Assembly (NCBI GenBank): GCA_934648845.1
Contig: CAKUFS010000005.1
Location: forward strand, 34,613 to 98,612
From: an uncultured Eggerthellaceae bacterium
GTDB taxonomy: Bacteria; Actinomycetota; Coriobacteriia; Coriobacteriales; Eggerthellaceae
Length of the DNA: 64,000 nt
Reading direction: 5' to 3'
The notes under the pieces are model-generated. The model ran no database searches, was not told the origin of the DNA, and saw only the letters and a program-made list of their open reading frames with translations. Shown piece by piece: positions 48,322 through 59,300 of this stretch. A program made the translations under genes and the position numbers. Within the stretch, counting starts at the first letter, position 1, and each line of letters starts with the position of its first letter.

Positions 48322-49179
48322 ATGAAGACGAAAACGAAAATGAAAGTATTTGCGCTGATAGCAGGCGCGCTTGCCCTGTGTCTTGCCCTGGTGGGCTGCG
48401 GCGGAGGCTCAAAGGCGGATCCGAAAAAAGCCTTCATTGGCACGTGGGAGCTCACTGAAATCTCCGGCGCAACCGAAGATGACATGGCCCTGCTCAAAGC
48501 ATTCGGCATGACGGTAGAAGCTGCGTTTGCCGAAGATGGCACGTTCAAGCTGGGCATGTTCGGCGAGAATCTAGAAGGAACCTGGAATGCGAAAAGCGCA
48601 GATAAAATCACTCTGACCGTTGAGGGCGATTCCTTGGAAGGCACTTTGAAGGACGGAAAGCTGAACTTTACCATCGATGGTGATGGCATGACGTTCAAAA
48701 AGACCACCGATGAGGTGAAAGATCTGTCCGCCACAACGGGATTTGACTGGGGTGGCGAAAACGGCGACGATGATGGCTACATCAATGGCGGCGGCACCGA
48801 TGATGGCAACGACGACGGCGAAGAAATCCGACTTGTTGACAAGATGCTGGTAAACGATGACGTTGTTACGATTGCCGTTGTCTCCATGAAAAAGGATTGG
48901 CTGGGCGACTGCGGTTATGTCCTGAGGATTGCGAACAATACGTCCGATACGGTCATCGATGTGAACGCGGCTTACAACACGTGGAGCGTGGGCAACAGAA
49001 TGGTTTCCCCGTACCTCTATGAAACGCTGAAACCGGGCACCTACACCGAAGCGTTCATGTACTTCTCCGGCGATGTGGTTGCCAGCTTGGATGACTTGAT
49101 TTCCGCAGATGGCAGAATTGATGTTATGGACACCGATACGTACGACACGCTGGGACAATACGATATACACATCGACTAG
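48322..49179 (+). CDS. Predicted lipoprotein
   Basis: 285 residues with signal peptide and lipobox LALVGC, so exported and lipid-anchored outside. Residues 40-130 are a lipocalin-like domain in the style of copper-resistance or DUF-type lipoproteins (GTWELTEI, then GTWNAKSADKITLTVEG). An Asp/Gly-rich linker covers about 140-165, and the end is an FxLYD/DUF4352-like beta domain. GGAAG lies 9 bases before ATG 48322; a GTG at 48313 lacks room for a ribosome site. Function unknown. A terminator follows. Confidence 0.78.
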   Translation: MKTKTKMKVFALIAGALALCLALVGCGGGSKADPKKAFIGTWELTEISGATEDDMALLKAFGMTVEAAFAEDGTFKLGMFGENLEGTWNAKSADKITLTVEGDSLEGTLKDGKLNFTIDGDGMTFKKTTDEVKDLSATTGFDWGGENGDDDGYINGGGTDDGNDDGEEIRLVDKMLVNDDVVTIAVVSMKKDWLGDCGYVLRIANNTSDTVIDVNAAYNTWSVGNRMVSPYLYETLKPGTYTEAFMYFSGDVVASLDDLISADGRIDVMDTDTYDTLGQYDIHID

Positions 49180-49224
49180 CTTCTTAGCCTATACTGAAAC
49201 GCTCACAGCATTTCGCGAACCGGG

Positions 49225-49255
49225 CAGCCGCAGCTTGATTGCTGCGGCTGTTTTT
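49225..49255 (+). terminator. Rho-independent terminator after the lipoprotein
   Basis: Perfect 10-bp GC-rich stem (49225-49234 with 49241-49250), 6-base loop, then TTTTT. Confidence 0.92.
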
Positions 49256-49400
49256 ATGGGAAGCGAAACCCAGGAGAAACACCCACCCGATATGCTGAGT
49301 GCCGTAAGAAATTCCAGCGAGTTTGCTTACCTGAGAACAGGTCGTTTTACCGGGTTTTGCCAAGATGCGGCGCACACCAAAAGAAAGGGTCTCTACGAAT

Positions 49401-50237
49401 ATGCACTTCACCGTGGAAACAGCGGGCGATAGCGCCGTGAACTTGGTGGTCTCCTCCGAGATTTCCCGCCAGACCAGCGCCAACGTTGCGCGTCTTGCCG
49501 CTGCCGTTCGCTCACAGCAAGTGCCCGGCGTCACCGATATCGTTCCCACGTACTGCTCTGTTATGGTGTGCTACGATCCCTTGACGCTCACATTTGATGA
49601 GCTTGAGCAGAACCTATCGTGCCTAGCGCAAAGCGAAGGAGCCGCAAACGAGAGCACCTCAAAACTTATCGAAATCCCCGTTGCGTATGGTGGCATTTTC
49701 GGTCCCGACTTGAACGATGTTGCGTCGCTGGCAGGCATTTTCCCCGATGAAGTGATACGCATCCACAGCAGCGTGGATTACCCCGTAGCAATGCTGGGTT
49801 TTCTACCGGGCTTTCCCTATCTTTCTGGCTTGGACGCGCGCATTCACACGCCGCGTCTTGATACGCCGCGCACCGCAATTCCACGCGGCAGCGTAGGGAT
49901 TGGCGGCCAGCAAACAGGCATTTATCCCCTTGAAAGCCCTGGCGGGTGGCGACTTATCGGGCGCACGCCCCTGCTTCTTTTCGATGCAGGCGGTACGCGC
50001 GAAATCCCTTATGCTGCAGGCGACATAATTCGTTTCGTTCCCATTAGCGAAGCGGAGTTTTACCGAATTGCGGCAGAGGAAGGCACGGATATAAGCGACC
50101 TTGCCAACGCGGGAAGCAATCATTCAAACAAGGGCGAAGGCAGCGATGCGCAGGGCGCTTCGCCGGCTTCAACAGCTTCACATAGGCGTGAGCCCCTTGC
50201 CCGCGCTCGATACTCAATCTCACAGGCGGCATTATGA
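49401..50237 (+). CDS. pxpB: 5-oxoprolinase subunit B
   Basis: 278 residues, the KipI/PxpB family. The protein has the AVNLVV start, a TYCSVMVCYDP strand, and the block GFLPGFPYLSGLD followed by TPR, IPRGSVGIGG and SPGGWRLIGRTP, all family signatures. With PxpC and PxpA it hydrolyses 5-oxoproline (pyroglutamate) to glutamate with ATP. Start ATG 49401 is preferred over 49365. It overlaps pxpC by ATGA. Confidence 0.93.
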   Translation: MHFTVETAGDSAVNLVVSSEISRQTSANVARLAAAVRSQQVPGVTDIVPTYCSVMVCYDPLTLTFDELEQNLSCLAQSEGAANESTSKLIEIPVAYGGIFGPDLNDVASLAGIFPDEVIRIHSSVDYPVAMLGFLPGFPYLSGLDARIHTPRLDTPRTAIPRGSVGIGGQQTGIYPLESPGGWRLIGRTPLLLFDAGGTREIPYAAGDIIRFVPISEAEFYRIAAEEGTDISDLANAGSNHSNKGEGSDAQGASPASTASHRREPLARARYSISQAAL

Positions 50238-51466
50238 GACTCATCGTCAAAACAAGCGGCATGCTGGCAACCGTCCAAGATTTAGGGCGGCATGGCTTCA
50301 TGGATCAAGGATTCGGTCCTGCAGGCGCTATGGATTCCTGGTCGCTGCGTGCCGCAAACATACTGGTAGGAAATAGCGAAAACGCGCCTGCTCTTGAGTT
50401 TTGCCTGATGGGCCCATCATTTTGCGTTGAAGAAACAAATCCCGGCGAAAAACTCGTGGTAGCATTTGCGGGTGCTGGCTTCCAGCCCACCATCAACGGC
50501 GAGCCTGCTCCGTTGGGAGTTGCGCTGAGCCTTCACGCGGGCGATATCGTGGTGGCGGGAAACGCTCGTGCGGGCAAATACGGATACCTTGCCGTTCGCG
50601 GCGGCATTGATGTTCCCTGCGCGTTTGGCAGCGCAGCCACCAACCTGAAATATCACCTGGGCGGGTTTTCTGGACGTGCTCTTGCGAAAGATGATGTGTT
50701 GACCAGCGGAAACCATGAGCAGAAAGACATACCCGACTTGGTGCTGCCCGAATGGCTGCGCATCAACAACGTGCTGGGCGCCCCTGCGGATGCGTTTCTT
50801 GGCGAAGGCGGCACGTCTTGCACCGAAGAGGGCGGCGAAGGCGCCGCTGCATGCAACACGGGCGCGGCGACAGACGCAACCGTGACACGGGACAACAACG
50901 CCGAAGCAAGCAGCGATGACGCCGTAACCATCCACGCCATCCCCAACCCGCAAGAACGACTGTTCACCGCTAAAGGGATTGAAACGTTTTACGGCACACC
51001 GTACGCTGTTACACCCGAAAGCGATCGCATGGGATTGCGCTTAGGCGGCGCACCCGTTGAGTCAATAAACGGAAGCGACATCATCTCCGATGGCATCCCC
51101 TTAGGAGCCGTGCAGATTCCCGCAAGCGGCCTGCCCATTGTCATGATGGCGGACAGACAGACAACAGGCGGTTATGCAAAAATCGCAACAATCGCAACTG
51201 CTGATATCGCAAGGCTTGCCCAATGTGGCCCAGAGCAATCAATTCGCTTTACACGAACGAGCGTGCAGCAGGCACAAGAGCTGATTCGCACTAAAGAACA
51301 CGCCTTTGCTGCCTGGGCAAACAGCACTGCAAGCCCGCAACAGCTTCTGGATCACCTGCAATGGCAATGCGCGCAACGCGGCCTTGCCCACCTTTCATAC
51401 CGCGGGTCGGTGCACTCCGCATCGGTTGAGCGCTATGCTATAACATCTCCTGGTCATGCAAAATAA
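50234..51466 (+). CDS. pxpC: 5-oxoprolinase subunit C (biotin-carboxylase-like family)
   Basis: 410 residues. Begins [18 protein letters not shown] with [11 protein letters not shown], the usual PxpC/KipA opening, and includes [11 protein letters not shown] and GGYAKIATI. It carries an inserted Ala/Gly/Asp-rich segment at about residues 190-232 (50803-50935) that looks like a flexible loop absent from most homologues. ATGA overlap with pxpB indicates coupled translation and a PxpBC complex. Confidence 0.93.
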   Translation: MRLIVKTSGMLATVQDLGRHGFMDQGFGPAGAMDSWSLRAANILVGNSENAPALEFCLMGPSFCVEETNPGEKLVVAFAGAGFQPTINGEPAPLGVALSLHAGDIVVAGNARAGKYGYLAVRGGIDVPCAFGSAATNLKYHLGGFSGRALAKDDVLTSGNHEQKDIPDLVLPEWLRINNVLGAPADAFLGEGGTSCTEEGGEGAAACNTGAATDATVTRDNNAEASSDDAVTIHAIPNPQERLFTAKGIETFYGTPYAVTPESDRMGLRLGGAPVESINGSDIISDGIPLGAVQIPASGLPIVMMADRQTTGGYAKIATIATADIARLAQCGPEQSIRFTRTSVQQAQELIRTKEHAFAAWANSTASPQQLLDHLQWQCAQRGLAHLSYRGSVHSASVERYAITSPGHAK

Positions 51467-51483
51467 GAAGAATCGAGCAAACC

Positions 51484-52326
51484 ATGAACCCATCAATTCC
51501 CACCGTAGCGAAACCCGCCAACGTAAACGAAACCGTATGGCAGCGCATGCTGGCAGCTACCCCCGCGCAAGCGCGCCACATCATTCGCTCAGGCGCTTAT
51601 GACGCCCCTACCAGCGGTTTATGCCCGGGCTACGCGCAGGCAAACCTTATTGTGCTTCCGAAAGAGCAGGCCTACGATTTCCTGTTGTTTGCCCAACGCA
51701 ACCCCAAGCCCTGCCCCCTTCTGGAAGTAACCGAAGTCGGAGCGCGCGAGACAACGCTTTGCGCCACCGATTGCGATGTAGCAACCGATTTCCCCCGGTA
51801 TCGCATTTACGAGAACGGGAACTTGGTGGAAGAAACAACGGATATATCTTCCTATTGGCGCGATGACCTGGTAAGTTTCATTATTGGATGCAGCTTCAGC
51901 TTTGAAAGCGAGCTTATCGAAGCAGGCATTGAGCAGCGTCACAACACCATGGGCCGCAACGTTCCCATGTACCTGACAAACGTCGCTTGCACGCCTGCGG
52001 GCAGCATGAGCGGAAACATGGTCATGAGCATGCGCCCCATTCCCCACAGCCAGGTTGTGAAAGCCGTGCAAATTTCCGGTGCCATTCCGAAAGTGCATGG
52101 CGCGCCGCTTCATATCGGTGACCCCTCCGCGCTTGGCATCAAAGACATCAACAAGCCTGACTTCGGTGACCCCGTTGATATATTACCTGGTGAAGTGCCG
52201 GTATTTTGGGCGTGCGGCGTAACGCCCCAAAGCGTTGTCATGAACAGCAAGCCGCCGTTTGCCATTACGCACGCGCCGGGCCACATGCTGATTACCGACA
52301 CGAAAAACGTTGACTTGAAGGGCTAA
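51484..52326 (+). CDS. DUF1445 (YcsI-like) putative hydro-lyase
   Basis: 280 residues typical for Ycs[30 protein letters not shown] at the start, [25 protein letters not shown] and a final [14 protein letters not shown]. In B. subtilis it also lies beside kipI/pxp genes. The human D-glutamate cyclase DGLUCY has a DUF1445-like N-terminal half, and the other half (DUF4392) is encoded at 60105-60923 in this window. Here it is inside the pxp operon, 17 bases after pxpC and 4 before pxpA. Reaction unproven. Confidence 0.88.
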   Translation: MNPSIPTVAKPANVNETVWQRMLAATPAQARHIIRSGAYDAPTSGLCPGYAQANLIVLPKEQAYDFLLFAQRNPKPCPLLEVTEVGARETTLCATDCDVATDFPRYRIYENGNLVEETTDISSYWRDDLVSFIIGCSFSFESELIEAGIEQRHNTMGRNVPMYLTNVACTPAGSMSGNMVMSMRPIPHSQVVKAVQISGAIPKVHGAPLHIGDPSALGIKDINKPDFGDPVDILPGEVPVFWACGVTPQSVVMNSKPPFAITHAPGHMLITDTKNVDLKG

Positions 52327-52330
52327 CACC

Positions 52331-53086
52331 ATGGCGCAAGTAGATTTGAATTGCGATTTAGGCGAAAGTTTCGGCGCGTACACTATTGGCTTGGACGACC
52401 AAGTTATCCCCCATGTGACCAGCGCGAACATTGCTTGTGGCGCCCATGCAGGCGATCCGAGCGTCATGCGCAACACCGTACGCTGCGCCCACGCTGCCGG
52501 CGTGGCGATTGGCGCGCACCCTGGATACCCCGACCTGATGGGATTCGGGCGTCGTGCGCTGGCAATGGGCCCCGATGACGTATATGCAAGCATCTTGTAC
52601 CAGGTGGGAGCGCTGGCCGCCTTCGCAAAAGCGGAAGGCGCGCAGCTGCATCATGTAAAGCCCCATGGCGCGCTCTACAACGCCGCCGCAAAAGACGCCA
52701 CGTTGGCGCAAGCGATTGCACAAGCCGTGAAAGATTTTGACGATCAACTCATTTTAGTAGGACTTGCTGGAAGCGAAAGCATTACCGCAGCACAAAATGT
52801 GGGGCTGCGCACGGCAAGCGAGTTTTTCGCCGACCGCGCTTATCAGGAAAACGGCGCGCTCGTACCGCGCACGCGAGCGGGCGCCGTTATCACCGACAAG
52901 CAAAAAGCCATTGAGCGTACCCTGCGCGCCGTGAAAGAAGGCGTGGTTGAATCGGAAACCGGCACCGTTATTCCCATTGCCGCAGACACGATTTGCATCC
53001 ATGGCGACAACCCCGCTGCCGTTGCGTTTGCCGCCGAAATCCGCGCAGCACTCGAAGCGGCCGGAGTTACGGTACGTGCTTTGTAA
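52331..53086 (+). CDS. pxpA: 5-oxoprolinase subunit A (LamB/YcsF family)
   Basis: 251 residues. The family opening VDLNCDLGESFG, IACGAHAGDP, GAHPGYPDLMGFGRR and VKPHGALYN, then DTICIHGDNPAA, are all present. Last gene of the pxpB-pxpC-DUF1445-pxpA operon. Confidence 0.95.
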   Translation: MAQVDLNCDLGESFGAYTIGLDDQVIPHVTSANIACGAHAGDPSVMRNTVRCAHAAGVAIGAHPGYPDLMGFGRRALAMGPDDVYASILYQVGALAAFAKAEGAQLHHVKPHGALYNAAAKDATLAQAIAQAVKDFDDQLILVGLAGSESITAAQNVGLRTASEFFADRAYQENGALVPRTRAGAVITDKQKAIERTLRAVKEGVVESETGTVIPIAADTICIHGDNPAAVAFAAEIRAALEAAGVTVRAL

Positions 53087-53258
53087 TTCGGTTGCGGACA
53101 AGCGGACGGGCGAAAACGAGGGCGCGCCCGCACCCTCCGAGTTGCCTCCTTGTTCTTTTTGTCGCTTGACCACGTTGCTGCCAAGCACCGCCCATCAGGT
53201 GCATGGCAACAAAGGTTGCAGCAAAAGTTTTCTTACTTCGCTTCTAAAACCCCAGGTG

Positions 53259-53290
53259 AATGCTAGGTTCGTATATACGAACCTAGCATT
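53259..53290. repeat. Perfect 32-base palindrome
   Basis: Bases 53259-53274 are the exact reverse complement of 53275-53290, with no loop and no following T run on the plus strand beyond TT. Between the pxp operon and the giant surface gene. It could be a binding site for a dimeric regulator or a cruciform-forming pxpA 3' end. Confidence 0.8.
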
Positions 53291-53303
53291 TTCGCGTTAC
53301 TTG

Positions 53304-53326
53304 CCCATACTGGCAGAGTGTATGGG
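53304..53326. promoter_or_regulatory. Second dyad before the giant surface gene
   Basis: CCCATAC at 53304-53310 and GTATGGG at 53320-53326 with 9 bases between, 71 bases upstream of the surface-protein start. A possible operator. Function is inferred from position only. Confidence 0.45.
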
Positions 53327-53397
53327 TGTATCAATTCGCGGGCAAAAGCGCGATTGGCAAGCCCTTGACAAGCCTACACGGGGACGAAGGGAACAAC

Positions 53398-56300
53398 ATG
53401 AAGCGACAACGTCTACGCAATCGCGTGCTGGCACTGCTGCTGGCAACCACACTGGCAACGGGCCTTATTCCAGCGCAAGCGCTGGCAGAAATAAGTCCGC
53501 TGGCCAACAATCAAAACGATTCTTCGGAGCTGTCATATTCCCCTTCAGGCGAGGACACCGTTGCCCAAATTGCCAAAACCGCGCCTTTAGATGCAGGCGT
53601 GGTGTTTGCAGCGTCCGAAGGCTCAGGAAGCGAAGGAGCGCAGGCTGCCGCAAACGGCGGTGCAACACCTGCGCCAGCCGTTGCACCGGAAGAAACCGAA
53701 ACGCCGGAGCAAGCACTCGGCGCAGGCGAAGGAGCGGGCGAAAGTTCAGACGCCACTACTGGAGAGAAACCCGCTGAATCCCTTAACCCCTTCAAGGCAG
53801 GCATCGAAGCGCAGCAGCTCGCTGACCTGGAGAATTATTACGGTCGCAACCACGATGAGGAGTTCAAAGCGAAAGTTTGGAAGACCTCGGTAGGCTGCAC
53901 GGGCAAAAAACTTTGGATCGGCAACATACGCAACGACGACGGTTTCTTCGCGCCGGGCGTTGAAGAGCCTTCCCTTGATTACTCTGGCCCGAAAGTCTCA
54001 GAATACGACGCCGAAATTTACGCATATGTTGAGAGGAACTACACCGGCACCGTTGACAATGTGCCACGCGACGTAGTATTTGTGTATGGCGACTGCGGTT
54101 TATCTTCCGTTGACTTCTCGCAAGTTTTCGATGGGTCATATGATGTCTATATTTCCTTTTATGCTTTCAATGACACCAATATATCCACTATTACGTTCCC
54201 GAGCTTTATTAAACAAATAGATATGGAGGCATTTTATTGCTACATGAGCCAAGGGCTGTCCTCAATCCAATTCGAAACCGACGAGCAAGGCAACGGCATC
54301 CAACGCATTTGCGGCGGAGCCTTCACGAACAACAAAAACCTGAGCACGCAAGAACAGATCGTCATCCCCCGTTCAATCAGATACCTTGAGAGCAACGTCT
54401 TCGGCGAATACGACGGCGCCGTTAACGTCCTTATCAGAAACCCCGACGTTCGATTCGGCAATAAATACACCGACGAAAACGACGTTGAGAATCCTTTCAG
54501 CGGGGGCGGCACGGTATGGGCATATCGCTTCAAAAGCGACGGCGTAACTCCTTCGGATGCCATGAAACTTTCGCAGCAAGCTGGCACAGAAAACATCACA
54601 TGGAACTGGATTGATACCGCTACTTTAAGCGGAACATTGCTCTTACCTGCAGGAATGACGGTTGACAACGTGCAAATCACTGTTGTGCAGGGCGATGACA
54701 CTATGCAGATAACCCCCGATTCCGACAAGACGTTCACCTGCGATCGCCTTATATCGAACACGGAAGCGCAAGTCACCATCAGCGCGGCTGGCTATTACGA
54801 AAAAACGTATTATCGCATTCCGCAAGATATGACGTCCAATATATGGGACATGGGAGCTATCGATATTTCTGCTTTCACACCTATTCCCGCCCAGCAAACA
54901 TTCCCCCTTGACGTGCGCTACGACACCGGCAAAACCGATTCGAAGGGAAACCCCGTTCTTGCAGACAATCTTGATTGGAGCAAGCTGTCGTTCAAACTGT
55001 TTCGCAATGGCACTGAAATTCCTTGCGGCACCTTGAATGACGACGAAACCATGAGCGGCGACTGGGTCACGCAAAACGGCATGCTGGTGCTATCGGAAGC
55101 GCTGGCGCAAAGCGAGGGCGCGCCCGAAAACCTTACGCTGGAAATCACGCGTAGTGGTGCCAAGGGCCCTGCAAACGCCACCGCCACATTCAACACAGAA
55201 ACGAATACATTCGCCGCAACGTTCGAAAGCTGGGGCACCGTCCGCGTCACCACGCAAGGCGAGGCGGGCAGCGAAGACGCGTTTGCGGGACAGGCGCGCG
55301 TTATCGTGTTCGCAGGGACAAACGATGCCGCGCGCAAAGTGGTCGATGCCTGTACCATCCCCTTGCCCGCCCCAAGCGAGAGCGGCGGCACCGAAGAGGG
55401 CACAAACGACACCTGGCAGCTGGTAACCGACCAGCTTGAGCCGGGAACGTACACCGTGGTGGCGTTCGATGCCGCAGCGCCCAAACCTACGGTAAGCAGC
55501 CTGCTTGACACGAAGAGCTGGAACTTCCCGTTTGCGAAAGCGCAAGCAACCGTGGAAAACAGCAAGCAAACCGCCGTTGAGCTCACCGTTCCCTCGTTCA
55601 GCGCGGCGGATCTCCTAACGGCGCTGGGCATAAAGTCCATAACACCGCGCGCAAAGAGCGACACGGTGTGCGTGGGCTGCGAGACCATTCTGTCCCTTGA
55701 TTACGAGCTGACCAGCGCAAAAGGGGCAACGCTTGCTTTAGAAGGCCTTGATTCCGAGATAGAATGGAGCGTGAGTGTATCTGACGGCGACCAATACCCC
55801 GACTGGAGCATAACATCGGACGGCTTGAGCATTGAGCTTCCCGCCAATAAAGAAAGCGGCACGATTTCTGTAGCGTTCAGGCCAGACAAAGAGCAGATTT
55901 ACAACATTCCCATCACGGTCAAAACAAGCACCATGACCGCTCAAGTGGGCAGCCTGTCGTTTGCCGCTTTTGGCGCGCAGCTGAAAATGGACTCGAACTT
56001 TGTGAGTCAGAGCGGCAACAGCGCCACCGTGTACGCCCAGCCTGGTTCAACGCTTGAGCTTTACGCGAACGAGACGAAGTTGAACCTGCCAGAACAGCAA
56101 ACGAATAACCTGGGGCGCGCCACGGTTCCCTTCAACCTTCCCTCTGAAGTAACGCAAAGCCTGTTGTACGGCGATTCCGTGCAAATCAAGGCAGTCGCTT
56201 CGTATTACGGAAACAGGTACGAATCCTCAGTGAGCTGCACGTATCGCCCCTCGGCGGAACTGTGGACATTCAAGGTCACGAACGACGGACAAACGCAAAC

Positions 56301-59300
56301 GCTCATAGAAGATGGCCAGCAACAAGAATCGTATCTGACTATCCATTACCAGGTCCCGCGCAAGCGCAATGCTTACTGGACGTTTGACATAACGGTCAAA
56401 AACGCAGGTCAGGAAATCAACGCTAAAGAAAAGCTCATGCTTTTCGCAACGCTGGAAGATGGACGCACCGAAACTGTGGTGCTTACCAAGCAGCCGCAAA
56501 GCGACGAGAATTACGCGCGCTTCGTGGGCGAATACGTGGACGAAGCGTACCTTGAACTTTTGAAGAGCCACAATGGTTCTGGCATGTTCAACAACGTGCT
56601 GCTTTTTGCAAGCGGCCTATTCATTCCCAAGAGCTATAGCATTAGCGCCTATCAGCTGGCGTTCACCGTTGATTTGAACGACGAGGATTACAAAAACCGC
56701 CTGGCCCAGCGCGCGCAAGAGGAAGCCACCAAGAATTATGCGTGGCTTCAGGAACTGCTGTGGTCAAATGATGCCGTTGACAACATGATCAGCGACGATG
56801 CACAGCAAATTTGTTCCGACACGAAAGACGTGCTTGAAGGGCTTGCCGACACGCTGCGGGCGGAAAAAGACAACGAGGAGCTCTCTGAAGAAGATCAAGC
56901 CGCGCTGGATGACGCCATTGCTGAAATCGAAGCGCTCATGCCCGATTTCAGCGACCCCGCGCGCATGTTCGAAGACATTGACATCGATGCCTGGATGCGC
57001 ACCGTGGAAGCCGAACTGTTTGCGGGCACCTACCCCGAACCTGTGCCCTACACTGCCCCTTCGGTAGACGAAATCGCAGATTGGTACGGCGATGACACAC
57101 AAGCCGCAAAGAACGCGAAGGACTTCTTCGACGCCGTGGAGACAGCCGTAAGCGCAAACAATGCTGCAAGTCAAAGAGCAGCGCGCGCCACGAAAAACGC
57201 AGCTGAAAAGACAGGGAGCATGCTTGATGTGGGGTCGCCCAGCGCCGCCGGGACGCCTTCTGCTCTGCTTGACAAGAACCTCGAAGAAAAAGGCGAACTG
57301 ACCGTTAAGCAGAAGCCTAGCATTCCCGCAGGAGATGCAGAGCTTACCACAACCGACGGCAATTTCACCGTTGACCTGTACGTAAGCGACAAGCAAAAAG
57401 CCGACGGCAAGTACTATGGCTACACTGCCGTGGTAACCGAGCAGCCGCCCGCCGCAGCGCAAGATCAGGAACCGCGCATTACCTCATACACCCCCAACTT
57501 CCTGGATAAATGGCAATACTCGCTCGGCGCGATGAAGGATACCTACGAATGGGCACGCTTCACCGCAGCAGGAATGATCCTGGACTCGTTGGCAGAAAGC
57601 GAAGAAGCTGTTGTATCCACATCCCTTTCCGCAACAACGCAAACCGCTGCAGGCTCTACAGCTTCGAACGTGGCGAGTGCCTCCAAAAAAGTAAGCTTGG
57701 CAAAGGACCCCTTGAAGTTCAAGGCGAACTTGAAGAAAACAACCGATGCCGCCCAAGCAGTCGCATCAAGCCAAGAGCAAGCAGTAAAAACAAGCGCTAA
57801 GAGCAACTGGGTCTCGAAAAACCTCAATGACCTTGCCACCTGGATGCCCATTCTAGGTACCGCGGCCAATGCTTACGGCACCTACAACGCATGCAACTCC
57901 TGGTTCAACATTTCCGACACGCTGGGGCTTCTTGACGCCGACATCGAGGACATCAACCGATGGATTCTTTTCTGGAAGCAAAAAAACCCTTGCGAAAGCG
58001 AATGCAAGCGCTGCCTGGATGCCCTTTACGCAGAGCGCGACGCCGCCGAAGAGCTCAAGGAAATCCTGCAGGTCGAAGAAGCTCATTGCTACGCCGATGC
58101 CCAATGGAGCATTATCAACCTTCATGTGAGTGCGGCAGCATCGATTCTGTCCATGGGCACGTGCGACCCCTCTTCTGCTGGAGTGCAGAAATTTGGCCAG
58201 GTAGCGGGCAACGTGGTAGGAAAAGCCGGTCTGGCCGTTGACGTGAGCTCCAATGCAACGCACCTTTACCGCGCGCCGTGGATCGACGTTGCAAACAACA
58301 AGTACCTGGAAGCCACGGAGTACCGCAAGAGCGTTTGCAAGGAGACCGCAAAGGACAAGGAAGACGAAGAGAGCTCCGCAACGGGAAGCAGCGGCAGCTC
58401 GGGAAGCAACCGAACCGGAAAGAACGGCAAGCACAGCATGGACGCATCGATTATCGTTGACCCATCGGGCACGATATACGAGGCGCTGGAGACAAACCCC
58501 GTTCAGGGAGCCACGGCAAGCGTCTGGACGCGCGATAAGGACGCTTCGGACGATGAACAAGGCACGTTATGGAATGCCGCAGCCTATGAGCAGGGAAACC
58601 CGCAGATAACGGGTGCCGATGGCGCATTCGCATGGGACACCCCCACCGGCCAATACCAAGTGCGCGTGGAAAAAGAGGGCTACGAGCAAGCATCCACCGC
58701 GTGGCTTCCGGTACTTCCCATTCAATCGGGGCTCAAGATAAGCCTGAAGTCCACTGAAGACCCCACCGTAACATACCTTTGGGCCGACCCTGAATATGTC
58801 GAGATCACGTTTGACCAGTACATGAAAGCGAATCCCCGTGTTGTGGCAACCATCAATGACGCAGCCGCAGCGCGCGTTGAATGGGTGGATGTCCAGCAAG
58901 CTTCTGAAGTGGATGGCTACGGGGCGCTGTCGCGGACACTTCGCGTGTATCCCGCCACGCAGCTGGAAGAGCACAGCACGATAACGTTTGCCCTGCAAGG
59001 AGCTCAAAACTACGTGGGACGCGCGCTGGGAACCAACGGAGGCGACACGTGGACAACGCAGGCGATTGTATATAAACGTCCTGCCACGTTAGTGACGAAT
59101 TACGAGAACGCCGTGGTCATGCAGGAAAGCGGCGCACAAGATACAACCGTGGTGGTCTACACCCGTTTCTCCGATGGCACCCCCGCCGCCAATCAGATGG
59201 TCGTGGCAAGCATGGGATCGATTGACATCGCAGCGTTCACCCGTGGCTCAAATGATGCAGAAAGCGTGAAGGGAGAGACGTCCATCACCTTGATAACCAA

